Assembly: GCA_028722305.1 (NCBI GenBank)
Contig: JAQYHB010000056.1
Location: forward strand, 30,404 to 94,403
Direction: 5' to 3'
Source: Spirochaetales bacterium
GTDB lineage: Bacteria > Spirochaetota > Spirochaetia > Sphaerochaetales > Sphaerochaetaceae
DNA length: 64,000 nucleotides
Part shown: positions 62,125-64,000 of the stretch, piece after piece
Layout: every line of letters starts with the position of its first letter
Position numbering within the stretch: the stretch's first letter is position 1
Made by a program: the position numbers and the translations under genes
Notes under the pieces: generated by a model
Databases searched by the model: none
Told to the model about the DNA's origin: nothing
What the model saw: only the letters and a program-made list of their open reading frames with translations

Positions 62125-63426
62125 TTATTTGCCAGCCATGATGTCCTTCACGGACTTCGCGAAGATGTCGACCTGTTGCTGGACATCGGCGTTGTCGTAC
62201 ATCGTGGCGTCAATCAGTGTGTACAGCTCGTTCATGATCTGTCCACCCTGCGGCACACGGGAACCACGGTCGTCAGCGTACTGCAGCAGCTCATAGGCGG
62301 TCTTGCGGCCGGGAAGCTTCTTCCAGAGTTCCTGCTCCTGCTCGCTGGAGGCCATCGTCTTGGTAATCGGCAGGTAACCGGAGTTCTGGGTAAAGAACAG
62401 CAATCCGTTCGGATTGGTCAGCAACCAGTCGATGAACTCCCAGGCTTCCTGCTTGTGCCGGGAACCCTCGAGCATGACCAGCGCGTTTCCACCAGTCGGC
62501 ACGCTCAGGACATCCCCTTTCGGCGGGAAGAAGACCTGGCAGTCAAAATTGGCGGAAGCCATCGTCGAAACCAAGGCGCCGATGGAGTTCCACAGCATCG
62601 CGCACTTGCCGTCAGCGAACATCTGGGTAACCACAGTGCCGCCGTTGTTCGCGGGAGCGAAGAACAGTTCCTGGGAATTCTTCATATCCTGCAGGAACTT
62701 CCATGCCTTGTAGGCGTGACCGTTGTCCACACAGCCCAGACCGGTGCGTTCCTTGTTGATCAGGTCTCCACCAGCCTGCGCGACGGTCATGTACCAATAC
62801 CAGGTGTCACGAATCAAGCCGAGCCCGTAGCGTTCGACCTCGCCCTTGTCGTTGACCTTCTTCAGCTTCTCACAAGCGGCTCTCAGCTCATCCCACGTTG
62901 TGGGAACCTCGACGCCAGCCTCCCTCATGATGTCCATGTTGACATACATGACAGGAACGGAGCGGCCGAATGGAATCGCAATCATCTTGCCGTTCTGCTT
63001 GAAATCCCAGCTGAACGCGTCGATGAAATCATTGGGATCGATTCCATCCTTCTTCATATAGGGCATCAGGTCAGCAAGGACGCCCTCCTCGCTCCCGAAC
63101 ACACCGACATGGTCAACACCCATCTGGAGCAAGTCGGGATTCTCGCCGGCGGATACGGCGTTGATCGCTTTCGAGGCTGCAGTCCAGTAGTCACCCTGAT
63201 AGGAAGGCACCACCTCGACGTCGTCATGGGTCTTGTTGAACGCATCACACACCTGGGTGATCAGGTCGCCATTCTTTCCGCCCATGGAATGCCAGAACTG
63301 GATCTGCACCTTGCCAGTCTTCGCGGCAGGCTGCGAAGAGGCAGAAGCCGCTTCCTTGGAGCCCTGTCCGAAAGACATGCCGACCGCGATGGCGGTGAGC
63401 AACATCACGCTGAGAAGTTTCTTCAT
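62125..63426 (-). CDS. ABC importer solute-binding protein, UgpB-like
   Basis: A 433-residue family 1 solute-binding protein with a cleavable signal peptide (residues 1 to about 20, ending near SFGQ). The mature start (VQIQFWHSMGG, then VVPSYQGDYWTA and NPDLLQM) looks like UgpB, the sn-glycerol-3-phosphate/glycerophosphocholine binding protein. Start 63426 has AAGGAG seven bases upstream; an ATG one codon earlier is also possible. It leads the operon binding protein, two permeases, phosphodiesterase, hydrolase. Regulation by the repeats just upstream is likely. Confidence 0.92.
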   Translation of the reverse strand: MKKLLSVMLLTAIAVGMSFGQGSKEAASASSQPAAKTGKVQIQFWHSMGGKNGDLITQVCDAFNKTHDDVEVVPSYQGDYWTAASKAINAVSAGENPDLLQMGVDHVGVFGSEEGVLADLMPYMKKDGIDPNDFIDAFSWDFKQNGKMIAIPFGRSVPVMYVNMDIMREAGVEVPTTWDELRAACEKLKKVNDKGEVERYGLGLIRDTWYWYMTVAQAGGDLINKERTGLGCVDNGHAYKAWKFLQDMKNSQELFFAPANNGGTVVTQMFADGKCAMLWNSIGALVSTMASANFDCQVFFPPKGDVLSVPTGGNALVMLEGSRHKQEAWEFIDWLLTNPNGLLFFTQNSGYLPITKTMASSEQEQELWKKLPGRKTAYELLQYADDRGSRVPQGGQIMNELYTLIDATMYDNADVQQQVDIFAKSVKDIMAGK

Positions 63427-63451
63427 CATTTCTCTCCTTGTAAGCCTCACA

Positions 63452-63527
63452 TTTGTTTCAAAACTGTTTTTATTTTGTTTCAACAGTTTCTAACTTACAC
63501 TATGGGATTAAACAGCAAATTTGTAAA
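63452..63527 (-). promoter_or_regulatory. UgpB-like operon promoter with tandem 22-base repeats
   Basis: TTTACA at 63527-63522, 17-base spacer, CATAGT at 63504-63499. Between it and the ribosome site lie two direct repeats, TTTGTTTCAA at 63452-63461 and 63474-63483 on the plus strand, each followed by an AC/GTTT element. Their 22-base spacing puts them on the same DNA face, suiting a repressor such as a ROK- or LacI-type protein. The regulator itself is not in the window. Confidence 0.55.
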
Positions 63528-63529
63528 GG

Positions 63530-63709
63530 AAATATTTAATTAATGTTATAAATTAGCTATTGCATTACTCTGGTACCAGATATGCTAACCACAAGCTAAA
63601 TAGGAAAAGTTTCGATTCAACAATATTCAGGAGGATTGCGACAGCCAAAGGACAGCGGTCGCAACAGGAGAAACTCCCGTCGAGAGCTGCCCAAACGGAC
63701 AACTATCTA
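63530..63709. other. AT-rich gap with one inverted repeat
   Basis: No gene is supported. It is markedly AT-rich to about 63600. A seven-base perfect inverted repeat, TTGCGAC/GTCGCAA, lies at 63636-63664 around a 15-base loop, downstream of the PD-(D/E)XK gene on the minus strand, and could be a weak terminator without a T tract. Confidence 0.4.
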
Positions 63710-64000
63710 TCAAGCCAGCACCTCTTCCTTCCAGTCCTGGACGGTGTGGCCCGTGGAGCTGAAGGCGATACCCAAGAGGTGGACCGTCTTGCCCTTCTCC
63801 AGACGGAACTTGTCGGCATAGTGTTTGTCCTTGATCTGCCTCAATGCTGCCTCGGCGCCCTTGTCCGCCTTGAACTCCATCACGTATACATGCTCCCCCG
63901 CATCCACCGACAGGTCGATCCGCCCCTCGCTCGTCTGGTCCTCCGCCACGACCTTCACCGCCTTCCCAGAGAGCAGCATCACCACGTCCACCACCTGCGC
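63710..64000 (-). CDS. PD-(D/E)XK nuclease-like C-terminus (partial)
   Basis: The C-terminal ~97 residues of a protein cut by the window edge; the frame is open to base 64000. The pattern EGRIDLSVDAGEHVYVMEFK holds the Asp and Glu-x-Lys of a PD-(D/E)XK site, followed by ALRQIKDKHYADKFRL. This is the tail of the AAA-ATPase-like/DUF1703 (PF08011) proteins, whose N-terminus would hold an AAA-like ATPase. They are common in gut anaerobes, often in many copies, function unknown. Confidence 0.8.
   Translation of the reverse strand, partial: AQVVDVVMLLSGKAVKVVAEDQTSEGRIDLSVDAGEHVYVMEFKADKGAEAALRQIKDKHYADKFRLEKGKTVHLLGIAFSSTGHTVQDWKEEVLA

Noticed and set aside
63636..63821. Small plus-strand frame near the window end
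   Set aside because: It runs antisense into the PD-(D/E)XK coding end and its start is within an inverted repeat; no support.

Overview
The window reads as a compact, GC-rich bacterial chromosome segment, most likely from a spirochaete near Sphaerochaeta (inference, no 16S present). Pointers are an EF-G of the mitochondrial/spirochaetal spdEFG1 type, CarD next to ispDF, HPr kinase with HPr, an Lpt lipopolysaccharide-transport block beside rpoN, many small lipoproteins, and a solute-binding protein whose mature start is rich in SKEAAS-type residues. Anaerobic life fits the class III ribonucleotide reductase and its activase. I see no phage, insertion sequence, CRISPR array or rRNA; there is one tRNA (Leu, CAG).

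Layout. 1-5.2 kb: alcohol and aldehyde dehydrogenase pair, an alanine/Na+ symporter, and a frameshifted glycoside hydrolase 3 C-terminal-type protein. 5.2-13.5 kb: a long co-directional block, ymdB-like, rseC, lptC, lptA, lptB, rpoN, then (after an inverted hpf and a small Cys-rich gene) hprK, ptsH, lexA, holA. 13.5-18.9 kb: uvrC and a SplB-like radical SAM protein diverging from one promoter region, a UPF0158-GNAT fusion, and enolase. 19-28.6 kb: transaldolase-like protein, aldo/keto reductase, CPBP protease, secreted-type nuclease, RecA-fold ATPase, EF-G, HIT protein, lipoprotein. 28.7-32 kb: nrdD-nrdG behind tandem NrdR boxes. 32-36.8 kb: rsmE, malQ, carD-ispD-ispF, tRNA-Leu. 36.9-46.6 kb: CDF transporter, EAL protein, OhrR, XRE regulator, ybaK, ridA, a heterodimeric ABC exporter, HAD and inositol-phosphatase-type genes. 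46.6-59 kb: a 1034-residue acidic repeat protein, MFS, DUF763, EamA, aminotransferase, prs, argH, and a lamin-tail lipoprotein. 59-63.5 kb: a UgpB-like ABC importer operon ending in an NPP-type phosphodiesterase and an alpha/beta hydrolase. The window closes inside a PD-(D/E)XK protein.

The most general signal is promoter architecture. At about fifteen gene starts a recognisable -35/-10 pair ends only 5-10 bases before the start codon, with no Shine-Dalgarno sequence at a usable distance. That predicts leaderless mRNAs, and it also fixes several start codons. Tail-to-tail genes usually overlap or abut without terminators.

Other points worth a second look are two enzyme-family proteins that have lost known active-site residues (YmdB-like and fructose-6-phosphate-aldolase-like), the NrdD-glutaredoxin fusion, the NPP phosphodiesterase sitting where ugpQ would be, and a 344-base gene-free gap with crossing inverted repeats.
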